Assembly: GCF_019710575.1 (NCBI RefSeq)
Contig: NZ_JAHWFK010000064.1
Coordinates: forward strand, 1-64,000
From: Paractinoplanes polyasparticus
Lineage (GTDB): Bacteria > Actinomycetota > Actinomycetes > Mycobacteriales > Micromonosporaceae
Length of the DNA: 64,000 nucleotides
Reading direction: 5' to 3'
The notes beneath the pieces were generated by a model. That model did not search any database. It was not told where the DNA came from and saw only the letters and a list, made by a program, of their open reading frames with translations. Of the stretch, positions 50,976 to 59,737 are shown piece by piece. The translations under genes and the position numbers were made by a program. The first letter of the stretch is position 1. Every line of letters starts with the position of its first letter.

Positions 50976-52565
50976 ATGAGTGTCAGTGACGAGCCGGTGT
51001 TTCTGCGATCCAATGCGATCATCGAGCCGCTGGTCGACCGGTTCTATGCCTGGATGCACATCGTGTCGCCGGCGGCGGCCTCGCTGAACCTGGCCAAGGT
51101 CCAGGTGCCGCTGCTGGAGTCGTATCTGCAGAATCCGCAGGTGCACGTGGCGGCCAGCGTCAATCCGGCGCTGCGCGGAGGCTACTTCGTCAACGTCGAG
51201 GAAGCGCGCAGCATGGAGATCGCGGCGCTGCTCGACACGATCAAGCGGGACCGGGCCGACATGCTGGCGTTCGCGGACGCGATCGCCGACGCGGACGACC
51301 TGCTCCGGCAGAGCGCGACCGGCTTCGACCTCACCCCGCTCTACCCCAAGCTGCCGTCGCCGCTCAACGGGCTGGTCGAGCTGGCCTACGACACCGGCAA
51401 CCAGGCGTCGCTGCACCTGCTCGAGCCGGTCCTCTACACCAGCCCCTACTACGACGTCAGCCGCCAGTCGATCCAGCTGTCACTGGAGACCGGCATCGAG
51501 CGGCCGTTCATCCTGAGCACGCCGCGACTGCCGAACCCGGACGTGCTGGACCTGGAGATCCCGTTCACCCACGCGGGCATCGACGAGCTGTTCAAGGCGC
51601 GGATCGCGCCCACCACGGTGGGGCACCTGCGTGGGGCGCTCGAGCTCGACGACGCGCAGACCGTGCAGCTGCGCACGCTGCTCACCGACCGGCCGAGCCT
51701 CTCGCCCGACCGCAGCATCGAGTCGGGTGGCCGGGTCCGCTACTTCGGGCACGCCTGCCTGGTCATCCAGTCGCCGGAGACGACCATCGTCACCGACCCC
51801 TTCATCAGCGCCGACAACCGGCACGGCGACCGCTACACGCTCGACGACCTGCCGGAGCGCATCGACTACGTGCTCATCACGCACGGCCACCAGGACCACA
51901 TCGTGCTGGAGACGCTGTTCCAGCTGCGCAGCCGGATCGGCGCGGTCGTCGTTCCGCGCTCGTCGCGGGGCAACCTGTGCGACCCCTCGATCGGGCTCTA
52001 CCTCAAGGCGCTGGGCTTCCGGGTCGTCGAGGTCGACGACTTCGACGAGATTCCGATCCCCGGCGGCCGGGTGGTGGCCACACCGTTCCTGGGCGAGCAC
52101 TCCGACCTGGACATCCGCGCCAAGTCGACCTACTTCGTGCAGATCGCGGGGGCCAACGTCTACGTGGGCGCCGACTCGTCGGGCATCGACCCGGTGCTGT
52201 ACCGCTACGTCCGCAAGCACCTGGGCCACGTCGACATGGCGTTCCTCGGCATGGAGTGCGACGGTGCCCCGCTCACCTGGCTCTACCAGGGCCTGCTGAC
52301 CCGCCCGGTGACCAAGCGGATGAGCGACTCGCGCAAGCTCTCGGGATCCAACGCCAAGCAGGCCGGCGCCATCATGACCGAGCTCGGCGCGGACGAGGGC
52401 TACATCTACGCCATGGGCGAGGAGAGCTGGCAGGGCCACGTCATGGCGACGACCTACAACGAGGACACCTACCAGATCAAGCAGATCGAGGAGTTCCTCG
52501 GCTGGTGCTCCGGCAACGGCATCACCGCCGAGCACCTCTACAACAAGCGCGAATGGCGCTGGTAG
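50976..52565 (+). CDS. CmlA-like diiron beta-hydroxylase (metallo-beta-lactamase fold)
   Basis: 529 residues from ATG 50976 (GGAGGG upstream). An all-new N-terminal domain of about 235 residues is followed by a metallo-beta-lactamase fold with RYFGHACLVIQSPETTIVTDPF, the metal motif THGHQDH (near residue 303), LGEHSDLDI and VGADSSGID. Length and domain order match CmlA, which beta-hydroxylates an amino acid bound to an NRPS carrier domain. Homologues act in type IV glycopeptide and ramoplanin-type clusters. It probably makes a beta-hydroxy amino acid, for example beta-hydroxytyrosine, on an assembly line outside the window. Confidence 0.9.
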   Translation: MSVSDEPVFLRSNAIIEPLVDRFYAWMHIVSPAAASLNLAKVQVPLLESYLQNPQVHVAASVNPALRGGYFVNVEEARSMEIAALLDTIKRDRADMLAFADAIADADDLLRQSATGFDLTPLYPKLPSPLNGLVELAYDTGNQASLHLLEPVLYTSPYYDVSRQSIQLSLETGIERPFILSTPRLPNPDVLDLEIPFTHAGIDELFKARIAPTTVGHLRGALELDDAQTVQLRTLLTDRPSLSPDRSIESGGRVRYFGHACLVIQSPETTIVTDPFISADNRHGDRYTLDDLPERIDYVLITHGHQDHIVLETLFQLRSRIGAVVVPRSSRGNLCDPSIGLYLKALGFRVVEVDDFDEIPIPGGRVVATPFLGEHSDLDIRAKSTYFVQIAGANVYVGADSSGIDPVLYRYVRKHLGHVDMAFLGMECDGAPLTWLYQGLLTRPVTKRMSDSRKLSGSNAKQAGAIMTELGADEGYIYAMGEESWQGHVMATTYNEDTYQIKQIEEFLGWCSGNGITAEHLYNKREWRW

Positions 52566-52587
52566 GCACCGGATCGGCCGAATGACA

Positions 52588-52620
52588 GCGGCCGGACCAC
52601 CGCATCGGTGGTCCGGCCGC
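52588..52620. terminator. Bidirectional hairpin terminator
   Basis: A perfect 15-bp stem (52588-52602 with 52606-52620) and a 3-base loop lie between the convergent hydroxylase and StrR-type genes. There is no U-run, as is common in actinomycetes. Confidence 0.75.
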
Positions 52621-52639
52621 CGGTCTATGTGCGGAGGGT

Positions 52640-53632
52640 TCAGCCCGCGACGCGCTGTCCCGGGCCGACCCGGGTGGCGAAATGGGCCCACTGGTCGGCG
52701 AATTGACGGGCCAGGTCGGCCACCACGTCGGTGCAGTGCGGCGGCACGTTGTCGACGATGGCGTCCCACTCCTCCGTCCAGCGGGTGTGCAGCGTCAGAA
52801 GGCGCAGCAGGTTCCGCCCGGTCTCGGTGTAGCGCAGGGCGGGATCGCTCATCAGCCGGCCGACGATCACGGACCGGTCGATCTCCGGTTCCGGCTGGTC
52901 GCCGGCCCGGAAGATGGTCAGCGGCCGATGCTCGACGCTGCGGGCCGCGCCCTTCGCCGGCGACGAGCCCCGGGGTCGCCGGGCCGGCACCACGTCGGCG
53001 CCGCTGAGCAGCCGGTTGCGAACGTCCCGGGCGGTCTCCGGCGAGATCGCCGCGGCCTTGGCCACCTGCCGGAGCGACAGGTCCGGGTTCTCGGCCATCA
53101 ACCGGCCGGCCAGCAGGCGCCCCGCGCTGCTGTCCAGCGGACGCACCCGGCCGTCCTGGCCGACCCGGCCGGCCTCGGGCGCGGCCGCGCCGGCGACGCG
53201 GCGCCGGATGTCGGCCACCGTGCCGGGCGAGATGCCGGTCACCGCGGCGACCCGGCGATCCGACCAGTGCGGGTGAGACACGGCGATGCGCTCCGCGGCA
53301 CGCTTGCGGTCGGCCAGCGCGAGCGGCAGGCCGTGCGACACATTGAGCCGTACCGAGAGCACGAACGCCTCGTCGGCGGAACCGTCGAAGAAACGTCCGG
53401 CGATGGTCGTCTCGCCGCGTCGCAGCGCGGCCTCGATCCGGTGCGCGCCGTCGATGACGCGCATCGACGACCGGTGCACCACGATCGGCGGCAGGTCGTT
53501 CTGCGCGTGCATCATGACCTCGACGTGCACCGGGTCGGCACCGGCCGATCGGAGTGATCCGCTCAGGTCGAGTGAGCTGATCTCCAGCAGGGTGACTGGT
53601 TGTTGGTTGATGTCCTCTTCTTCAGATGTCAA
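52640..53632 (-). CDS. StrR-type pathway regulator (ParB-like), copy 1
   Basis: 330 residues from TTG 53632 with GAGGAG five bases upstream; a longer Cys-rich in-frame start at 53713 is unlikely. ParB/sulfiredoxin-like part LPPIVVHRSSMRVIDGAHRIEAALRRGE, then HTH region HWSDRRVAAVTGISPGTVADIRRRV, the family motif GRVRPLDSSAGRLLAG, and a second HTH-like LRQVAKAAAISPETARDVRNRL. StrR/Bbr/Tei15*-type proteins activate antibiotic genes through GTCCA-type boxes. Its C-terminal part ends with WTEEWDAIVDNVPPHC, shared with copy 2. Confidence 0.92.
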   Translation of the reverse strand: MTSEEEDINQQPVTLLEISSLDLSGSLRSAGADPVHVEVMMHAQNDLPPIVVHRSSMRVIDGAHRIEAALRRGETTIAGRFFDGSADEAFVLSVRLNVSHGLPLALADRKRAAERIAVSHPHWSDRRVAAVTGISPGTVADIRRRVAGAAAPEAGRVGQDGRVRPLDSSAGRLLAGRLMAENPDLSLRQVAKAAAISPETARDVRNRLLSGADVVPARRPRGSSPAKGAARSVEHRPLTIFRAGDQPEPEIDRSVIVGRLMSDPALRYTETGRNLLRLLTLHTRWTEEWDAIVDNVPPHCTDVVADLARQFADQWAHFATRVGPGQRVAG

Positions 53633-54113
53633 CGGAGCTCCTCGGGCTCTTGACGCGCGCGCCGGGCAGCACTCGGGCGCGCACGTGTCAGGCCGGCACT
53701 CCTGGTGGAGCACGCTCGGGGCACGACTCGGACGGGCCGGACCGTCGGTCCCGGCCCGCCGGCGCCACGAATGCGGCTCACACAGAGCAGATCGGCCTCA
53801 GCTGGCGATTGCGGCATTCCGCATGCGGACACGAATCGACCGCCGACTCCGATGACGGCGGTGGATGACGGGTCGCATTCATTCCGGGTGTGGACACCGG
53901 TCGATCAGCCAGGGACCATGACTCTTCTCCCCCATGCTCGAAGTTGCCGACGCCAACGGCGCGCATCGATCGCTGATCTCGCGCGCCGGGCGTCGTTCAG
54001 GTCATCGCATCCGGAACATAACATTCAGTTATGACGATGGCATCCCCTGACCATGAGGCCGGCCGGACCCCTAACCCCTAGCCGGGAATGGAAAGTTTGC
54101 CGGTTTCGCCGGG
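53633..54113. other. Long upstream region of StrR copy 1
   Basis: About 480 bases without a credible gene. A 17-bp inverted repeat CATAAC-ATTCA-GTTATG lies at 54017-54033, in an AT-richer patch. No GTCCA-type box is found here. The length suggests complex control of the regulator gene. Confidence 0.4.
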
Positions 54114-55169
54114 TCAGACACCGGCGACGATCCGGCCCAGCTCCTCCGCGGGGAGGGCGAGCATGCGGCCCATGAGTGGGGTCATGGCGGCCAGCACGTC
54201 GGCGATCTCACGGATGTCGGCCTCGGCCAGCGCCTGGTCACCGTCGCAGAGCGCCTCCTTGGGCTCCGGGTGCACGTCGATGAGCAGGCCGTCCGCGCCC
54301 ACCGCGATCGCCGCGCGGGTCAGCGGCAGCACCAGGTCGCGCCGGCCGCCGGAATGCGACGGATCCACGATCACCGGCAGGTGGGAGAGCCGCTGGGCCA
54401 CCGGAACCGCGCTGATGTCCAGGGTGTTGCGGGTGGCGGTCTCGAACGTCCGGATGCCGCGCTCGCACAGCACGATGTCCAGGTTTCCGCGCTGGGCGAT
54501 GTATTCGGCGGCGCTGAGCCACTCCTCGATGGTCGCGCTGAAGCCGCGCTTGAGCAGGACCGGCTTGCCCGCCGAGCCGACCGCCTGCAACAGGGCGAAG
54601 TTCTGCATGTTGCGCGCGCCGACCTGCAGCATGTCGGCGTAGGAGGCGACCATGTCCACGCTGGACGGATCGATGACCTCGGTGACCACCGGCAGCCCGG
54701 TCTCGGCCCGCACGTCGGCCAGGATGCGCAGGCCCTGTTCCCCCAGTCCCTGATAGGAATAGGGGGACGTCCGCGGCTTGAACGCGCCGCCCCGCAGCAT
54801 CGAGGCGCCGGCCGACTTGGCCATCCGCGCCGCCTCGAGGGTCTGTTCGGGCGACTCCACCGCGCAGGGGCCGGCAATCACGGTCAGCGTGTCCGGTCCG
54901 ATCGGCACGCCGCCGACCCGGATCACCGAGCGGGTGGCGTGGTGCTCGCGGCTGACCAGCTTGAACGGCACCGACACCCGGATCACCTGCAGCACGCCGG
55001 GCAGGCTGCCCAGGTTGAGGGCCTCGAAGTCGGTCACGTCGCCGACCAGGCCGACGATCGTGCGGGACAGCCCGCGGCTGACGAACGCCTGTCCACCCGC
55101 CGACCGGACCAGCCCGACGACCGCCTCCACATCCGCCGGGGTCGCACCCGGCGTCATCACAACGACCAT
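54114..55169 (-). CDS. 3-deoxy-7-phosphoheptulonate (DAHP) synthase, type I-beta with ferredoxin-like N-domain
   Basis: 351 residues from ATG 55169 (AAGGAGA upstream). Residues 1-75 are the ferredoxin-like regulatory domain. The barrel has TVIAGPCAVESPEQ, GGAFKPRTSPYSYQGLGEQGL, VGARNMQNFALLQ, VLLKRGFSATIEEW, CERGIRTFE, and PVIVDPSHSGGRRDLV. It supplies extra shikimate-pathway flux for Hpg and Tyr within the cluster. The two StrR genes flank it on the same strand. Confidence 0.93.
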   Translation of the reverse strand: MVVVMTPGATPADVEAVVGLVRSAGGQAFVSRGLSRTIVGLVGDVTDFEALNLGSLPGVLQVIRVSVPFKLVSREHHATRSVIRVGGVPIGPDTLTVIAGPCAVESPEQTLEAARMAKSAGASMLRGGAFKPRTSPYSYQGLGEQGLRILADVRAETGLPVVTEVIDPSSVDMVASYADMLQVGARNMQNFALLQAVGSAGKPVLLKRGFSATIEEWLSAAEYIAQRGNLDIVLCERGIRTFETATRNTLDISAVPVAQRLSHLPVIVDPSHSGGRRDLVLPLTRAAIAVGADGLLIDVHPEPKEALCDGDQALAEADIREIADVLAAMTPLMGRMLALPAEELGRIVAGV

Positions 55170-55206
55170 GACAGTCTCTCCTTCGGCAAGGGCTCGTGGT
55201 TTCTTC

Positions 55207-56208
55207 TCAGGCCGGGCGGGTGTCGCGCTGCTCGAGCCCCTCGGCTATCTGGAGCCACTCGTCGGCGCACGAGCGGGCCACGTCGGCCAGGATGTAGGCG
55301 CAGTGCGCGGGCACCTTGTGCTCGACCTCGGCCCACTCCTCGGCTCGGATCGCGCGGGTGTGTATCCAGCGCAGCACCGTTCGGCCCGACTCGGTGAACC
55401 GCAGCGACGGATCGCTCTGCAGCCCCTGCAGCATCAGCGGGATCGACTCACGCCCGGCCGGCCGCTCCCGGCGCTGCCGGATCTGCGGCAGGGGGTCCTC
55501 GCCGCGTTCGAGGCGCAGGCGCACGTCCCGGACCGTCGACGGGGAGACGCCGACCTCGCGGGCGATCTCGCGCAGCGACGCCTCGGGACGTTGCTTGATG
55601 AGCGCGGAGGCGCGCAGCCGTCCCACGCTGTTGTCCACCGGCCGCACCCGGCCGTCCCGGCCGGTGCGTGCGCTGACCGGCTCCATGCCGGCTTCGTCCT
55701 GGATGCGGCGGCGGATGTTGCCGACCGTGCGCGCGCCCAGCCCGGCCGCCGCCGCGATGGCCCGGTCCGACCAGGTCGGCTGCGAGGCGATGATGCGCTC
55801 GGTGGCCAGCGTGCGGTCGGCCAGCGACAGCGGCAGGCCGTGTGTCGTGTTGGCGGTGACCGCCAGGACGAAGGCCTCCTGGTCGGTGCCGTCGAACCAG
55901 CAGACCTCGATGAGGTCGTCGCCGCGCAGCTTGGCGGCGCGCAGGCGGTGCATGCCGTCGATGACGCGCATGCTGCCCCGGTGCACCAGGATCGGCGGCA
56001 GCCGGTCCTCGATCGAGGCCAGCATCTCGATGTGCCCGAAGTCCTCGCCGGCCCGCCGCGGCGAATCGGCCGGACGCAGTGCGGCGACCGGCAGCCATTC
56101 GGTGCCGCCGTCACCGACCGGCCGCCCCGGCTGGTGATCGAGGAAGGGCTCCTCGTCCGGCACCGGGGCCAGGACCCGGAATGCATTCTGATTGATGAGT
56201 TCTCGCAA
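55207..56208 (-). CDS. StrR-type pathway regulator (ParB-like), copy 2
   Basis: 333 residues from TTG 56208 with GGGGGAG six bases upstream; longer in-frame starts lack ribosome sites. It begins like other StrR proteins (VAALRPADSPRRAGEDFGHIEML), then LPPILVHRGSMRVIDGMHRLRAAKLRGDD, HTH WSDRAIAAAAGLGARTVGNIRRRI, GRVRPVDNSVGRLRAS, and EIAREVGVSPSTVRDVRLRL. The N-terminal motif is more complete than in copy 1. The gene lies 37 bp upstream of the DAHP synthase and may be co-transcribed with it. Confidence 0.92.
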   Translation of the reverse strand: MRELINQNAFRVLAPVPDEEPFLDHQPGRPVGDGGTEWLPVAALRPADSPRRAGEDFGHIEMLASIEDRLPPILVHRGSMRVIDGMHRLRAAKLRGDDLIEVCWFDGTDQEAFVLAVTANTTHGLPLSLADRTLATERIIASQPTWSDRAIAAAAGLGARTVGNIRRRIQDEAGMEPVSARTGRDGRVRPVDNSVGRLRASALIKQRPEASLREIAREVGVSPSTVRDVRLRLERGEDPLPQIRQRRERPAGRESIPLMLQGLQSDPSLRFTESGRTVLRWIHTRAIRAEEWAEVEHKVPAHCAYILADVARSCADEWLQIAEGLEQRDTRPA

Positions 56209-56499
56209 GGCAAACTCCCCCGTACCACAGTTCACCAAATACCACGACCCGGCGCTGGAACCAGCCGGGCGAACTGATACTAGGCACGATCCGTAACCGA
56301 TTCGATGGTGTCCGACTGTCCATCTCGGTCGGTCATTCGACATCGGCGCACCGGCCTGCAGGAAATGGTTCGGAAATCGCTTGAGCAGTCGGACAGCGGT
56401 CGCCCACGATCTGTCGGATCTGTCCATCGGCACTTTCACCGGCCCCCCTGATCAGGCAATACAGTCCCCACGAGGCCGACCTGCACACGGGAGAAAACG

Positions 56500-56598
56500 A
56501 TGCCTTATCCACCGATGACCGGACCTCCGGACAAAGATTCGACCGAATGTCCCGAAAATGACACCGAAAGAACGAGGCCGCGTGAACCGCAACGCTGA
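56500..56598 (+). CDS. Possible 32-residue ORF overlapping the hmo start
   Basis: ATG 56500 has GGGAG (56489-56493) at 6-base spacing and encodes 32 residues (begins MPYPPMTGPP, rich in Pro, Glu and Arg). Its TGA is at 56596-56598, 17 bases into hmo in another frame. No family recognised. It may be a coupling leader as seen before dpgA, or chance. Confidence 0.3.
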   Translation: MPYPPMTGPPDKDSTECPENDTERTRPREPQR

Positions 56599-57670
56599 AC
56601 CAATCACGACGGCCGATTTCGAACGGGCCGCCGCCGCGCTCCTGCCCGCCGAGGTGTGGGATTTCGTCGCCGGCGGGAGCGGCGCCGAGGCGACGCTCTC
56701 GGCCAACCGGGCCGCCCTGGACAGCGTGTTCGTCGTACCCCGGGTGCTGCAGGACGTCTCCGCCGGCAGCACCCGCTGCACGATGCTGGGCGGGCCGGCC
56801 GAGATGCCGGTCGCCGCCGCGCCGGTGGCCTACCAGCGGCTGATCCATCCGGAAGGCGAAGCGGCCACCGCCCGTGCCGCGAAGACGGCCGGGATCCCTT
56901 ACGTGGTCAGCACCCTCAGCAGTGTGCCGCTCGAGCAGATCACCGAGGCCGGCGGGCGGGTCTGGCTTCAGCTCTACTGGCTGCGCGACGAGGCCACCAC
57001 GCTGAATCTGGTGCGGCGGGCCGAGGACGCGGGCTGCGAGGCGATCGTGGTGACCGTCGACGTGCCGTGGATGGGGCGGCGGCTTCGCGACATCCGCAAC
57101 AGGTTCGCGTTGCCGGCCCACGTGCGCACCGCGAACATCGAGACCACCGCGGCCGCACATCAGCCGGCCGTCGACGGCTCCGCGGTCGCCGCACACACCA
57201 GCCAGGAGTTCTCCCCCGCCCTCACCTGGTCCATCCTCGACCGGCTGCGTGAGCACACCCGGCTCCCACTGGTGGTGAAGGGGATCCTCGCGCCGGAGGA
57301 CGCGCGGCTGGCGGTCGACCACGGCGTGGACGCGATCGTGGTGTCCAACCATGGCGGCCGCCAGCTCGACGGCGCTCTGCCCAGCATCGACGCCCTGCCC
57401 GGTGTCGCCGCCGCGGTGCGCGGCGAATGCGAGATCCTGCTCGACAGCGGCGTCCGCAACGGCACGGACGTGCTGCGCGCGCTCGCCCTGGGCGCCTCCG
57501 GGGTCCTGCTCGGGCGGCCACTGATCTGGGGGCTGGCCGCCGGCGGCGAACGGGGCGCCCGCCGCGTGCTGCACATGTTCAAGGCCGAGCTGCACGACGC
57601 CCTGGGGCTCGCCGGCTGCCCGGATGTCGCGGCGGCCGGCCGGCTGCGCGTCGTCCGGCGACCGGCCTGA
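56582..57670 (+). CDS. hmo: 4-hydroxymandelate oxidase (FMN-dependent)
   Basis: 362 residues from GTG 56582 with GAGG four bases upstream; ATG 56558 lacks a ribosome site. The FMN alpha-hydroxy acid oxidase fold shows WDFVAGGSGAEATL, APVAYQRLIHPEGE, YVVSTLSSVPLEQI, LQLYWLRDE, and LPLVVKGILAPEDARLAVDHG, SNHGGRQLDGA with active-site His/Arg, and DSGVRNGTDVLRAL. It oxidises 4-hydroxymandelate to 4-hydroxyphenylglyoxylate, the HpgT substrate. It is separated from the main Hpg operon and transcribed the other way. Confidence 0.92.
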   Translation: MNRNAEPITTADFERAAAALLPAEVWDFVAGGSGAEATLSANRAALDSVFVVPRVLQDVSAGSTRCTMLGGPAEMPVAAAPVAYQRLIHPEGEAATARAAKTAGIPYVVSTLSSVPLEQITEAGGRVWLQLYWLRDEATTLNLVRRAEDAGCEAIVVTVDVPWMGRRLRDIRNRFALPAHVRTANIETTAAAHQPAVDGSAVAAHTSQEFSPALTWSILDRLREHTRLPLVVKGILAPEDARLAVDHGVDAIVVSNHGGRQLDGALPSIDALPGVAAAVRGECEILLDSGVRNGTDVLRALALGASGVLLGRPLIWGLAAGGERGARRVLHMFKAELHDALGLAGCPDVAAAGRLRVVRRPA

Positions 57671-57681
57671 ACCCGCGTCCC

Positions 57682-57710
57682 GTCCAACCGTCAGTTTTCT
57701 CCGGTTGGAC
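57682..57710. promoter_or_regulatory. StrR/Bbr-type 29-bp inverted repeat between hmo and the ABC exporter
   Basis: GTCCAA (57682-57687) - 17 bases - TTGGAC (57705-57710), with the stem extended by CCG/CGG inward and C/G outward. It lies between two convergent genes, where an operator is not expected, so it may instead act as an RNA hairpin; a separate strong terminator follows at 57726. Confidence 0.5.
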
Positions 57711-57725
57711 GGGACGCCGCACGAG

Positions 57726-57759
57726 AGAGCGGACCACCCCCAGCCGGGTGGTCCGCTCT
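57726..57759. terminator. Bidirectional terminator between hmo and the ABC exporter
   Basis: A perfect 14-bp stem (57726-57739 with 57746-57759) and a 6-base loop, followed by TTC on the plus strand, separates the convergent genes. Confidence 0.8.
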
Positions 57760-57780
57760 TTCAGCTGGTGCGTGCGAAGT

Positions 57781-59703
57781 TCAGTGGTGCAGCTCCACGG
57801 CCCGGCCGTTGGCGCCGTCCTCCCGGCCGTACTGGATGCGGTACAGGTCCGCATAGAGGCCGTCGGCCGCCAGCAGTTCGTCGTGCGTGCCGCTCTCCCG
57901 GATCCGGCCCCCGTCGACCACCAGGATCTGGTGTGCCTCCCGGATCGTCGAGAGGCGGTGCGCGATGACCAGCGAGGTCCGGCCGCTCAGCGCGGTACGC
58001 AGGGCCCGCTGGATGGCCGCCTCGGACTCGGAGTCGAGGTGGGCCGTGGCCTCGTCCAGCACCACCACCGGAGGCGACTTGAGCAGCAGCCGGGCCAGCG
58101 CGACCCGCTGCTTCTCACCACCGGAGAGCCGGTGGCCACGGTCGCCGACCACGGTGTCCAGGCCGTCCGGCAACGCCGAGACGACGTCCCAGATCCGGGC
58201 GGCCTCGCAGGCCTCGATCAGCTCCTGCTCGGAGGCGTCGTCCTTGGCGTAGAGCAGGTTGGCGCGCAGCGTGTCGTGGAACAGGTGGGCGTCCTGGGTG
58301 ACCATTCCGACGGTGTCGAGCACCGAGTCGAGGGTCAGATCCCGGACGTCCTCGCCGCCGATGCGTACGGTTCCCTCGGTGGCGTCGTACAGGCGCGGCA
58401 CCAGCTGGGTGATGGTGGTCTTGCCGGCCCCGGACGGTCCGACGAGCGCAGTCATCCGGCCCGCCGGGACGCGGAACGACACACCCTGCAGCACCCAGGC
58501 GTCGTTGCGCCTCTCCGGGCCCTTGCGGGCGATCGACTCGAGGGACTTCAGCGACACGTCCTCGGCGTTCGGATAGCGGAAGCTGACCCCGTCGAACTCG
58601 ATGTCCGGAGCGGGCGCCCCGGCCGGGCCGCGCTCCAGCGCCCGGGCGCCCGGCTTCTCCCGCACGAGCGGCTCGAGGTCGAGCACCTCGAAGAGCCGGT
58701 CGAAGCTGACGAGCGCGGTCATCACGTTCACGTGCATGTTGGCCAGCTGGTTGATCGGACCGAAGACCCGGGCCAGCAGGCCCATCATCGCCACGATCGT
58801 GCCGACCTCGAGCGCGCCGTCGATGGCCAGCAGGCCGCCGCCGCCGTACACCACCGCGGTCACGAGCCCGGTGAGTACGGCCAGCGAGAGCGGGAGCAGG
58901 GTCCCGTACGCCATCAGCGTGGTGGAGATGTCGCGCACCGCCGCCGCCCGGCCGGAGAACTTGTCGGTCTCGCGCCCCGGCCGCCCGTACAGCTTGGTGA
59001 GCATCGCCCCGGCGACGTTGAACCGCTCGCCCATCATCGAGGCCATCTCGGCCTCCACGGTCATCCGCTCGCGGGTCATCCGCTGCAGCCGCCGGCCGAT
59101 CACCTTGGACGGCAGCAGGAACAGCGGGATCAGCACCAGCGTGACCACGGTCAGCTGCCAGGACAGATAGAACATCGTCCCGAGCACGAGCACGAGGGTG
59201 AGCAGCGTCGAGATGGTCTGCGAGAGCAGGGTGGTCACCGCCTGCTGGGCGCCGATCACGTCGGAGTTGAGCCGGCTGATCAGCGCACCGGTCTCGGCCC
59301 GGCTGAAGAATGTCAGCGACTGCCGCTGCACGTGGGTGAAGACGGTGGTGCGCAGGTCGTAGAGCAGGCCCTGCCCCACCCGGTTGGACACCCAGGTCTG
59401 TGAGTACATGGCGATCGCGTCGATCAGCGTCGCGCCGACGATCAGCCCGGCCAGGGCGAGCACGACGTCCTGCCGCCGGGGCGTGATGCCGTCGTCGATG
59501 AGGTATTTCAGCATCAGCGGCGTCACCGCGGCGAGGCCGGCGTGCACGACGGTCAGCGCCACCAGGATGGCCAGGCGACCGCGATAGCGGCGGGCGTACG
59601 GCACGACGCGCCGCAACGTGCCCGGGCGCACCTGGTGGCCCTTGATGTCCTGTCCGGCTCTGATCCGTGTCGGGCCCATACCCGGGCCGCCCATCATAGC
59701 CAC
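57781..59703 (-). CDS. ABC exporter (fused membrane and ATPase domains)
   Basis: 640 residues from GTG 59703 (AAGGAA six bases upstream). Type I exporter: six membrane helices in the first 330 residues (LAILVALTVVHAGLAAVTPLML and others), then an ATPase with Walker A GPSGAGKTTI, signature LSGGEKQR, Walker B VVVLDEATAHLD and H-loop IAHRLSTI. Single-gene exporters of this type secrete the product in glycopeptide and ramoplanin-type clusters. It follows the alpha/beta hydrolase by 34 bp on the same strand. Confidence 0.92.
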   Translation of the reverse strand: MAMMGGPGMGPTRIRAGQDIKGHQVRPGTLRRVVPYARRYRGRLAILVALTVVHAGLAAVTPLMLKYLIDDGITPRRQDVVLALAGLIVGATLIDAIAMYSQTWVSNRVGQGLLYDLRTTVFTHVQRQSLTFFSRAETGALISRLNSDVIGAQQAVTTLLSQTISTLLTLVLVLGTMFYLSWQLTVVTLVLIPLFLLPSKVIGRRLQRMTRERMTVEAEMASMMGERFNVAGAMLTKLYGRPGRETDKFSGRAAAVRDISTTLMAYGTLLPLSLAVLTGLVTAVVYGGGGLLAIDGALEVGTIVAMMGLLARVFGPINQLANMHVNVMTALVSFDRLFEVLDLEPLVREKPGARALERGPAGAPAPDIEFDGVSFRYPNAEDVSLKSLESIARKGPERRNDAWVLQGVSFRVPAGRMTALVGPSGAGKTTITQLVPRLYDATEGTVRIGGEDVRDLTLDSVLDTVGMVTQDAHLFHDTLRANLLYAKDDASEQELIEACEAARIWDVVSALPDGLDTVVGDRGHRLSGGEKQRVALARLLLKSPPVVVLDEATAHLDSESEAAIQRALRTALSGRTSLVIAHRLSTIREAHQILVVDGGRIRESGTHDELLAADGLYADLYRIQYGREDGANGRAVELHH

Positions 59704-59737
59704 GTGAGATTCCTTCAGTTCGCGGTTGGCGTCCGGG

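Noticed and set aside
54017..54033. Inverted repeat CATAAC/GTTATG as a StrR operator
   Set aside because: Half-sites and spacing differ from the GTCCA-type boxes, and it lies 385 bp from the nearest start; kept only as a note on the intergenic region.
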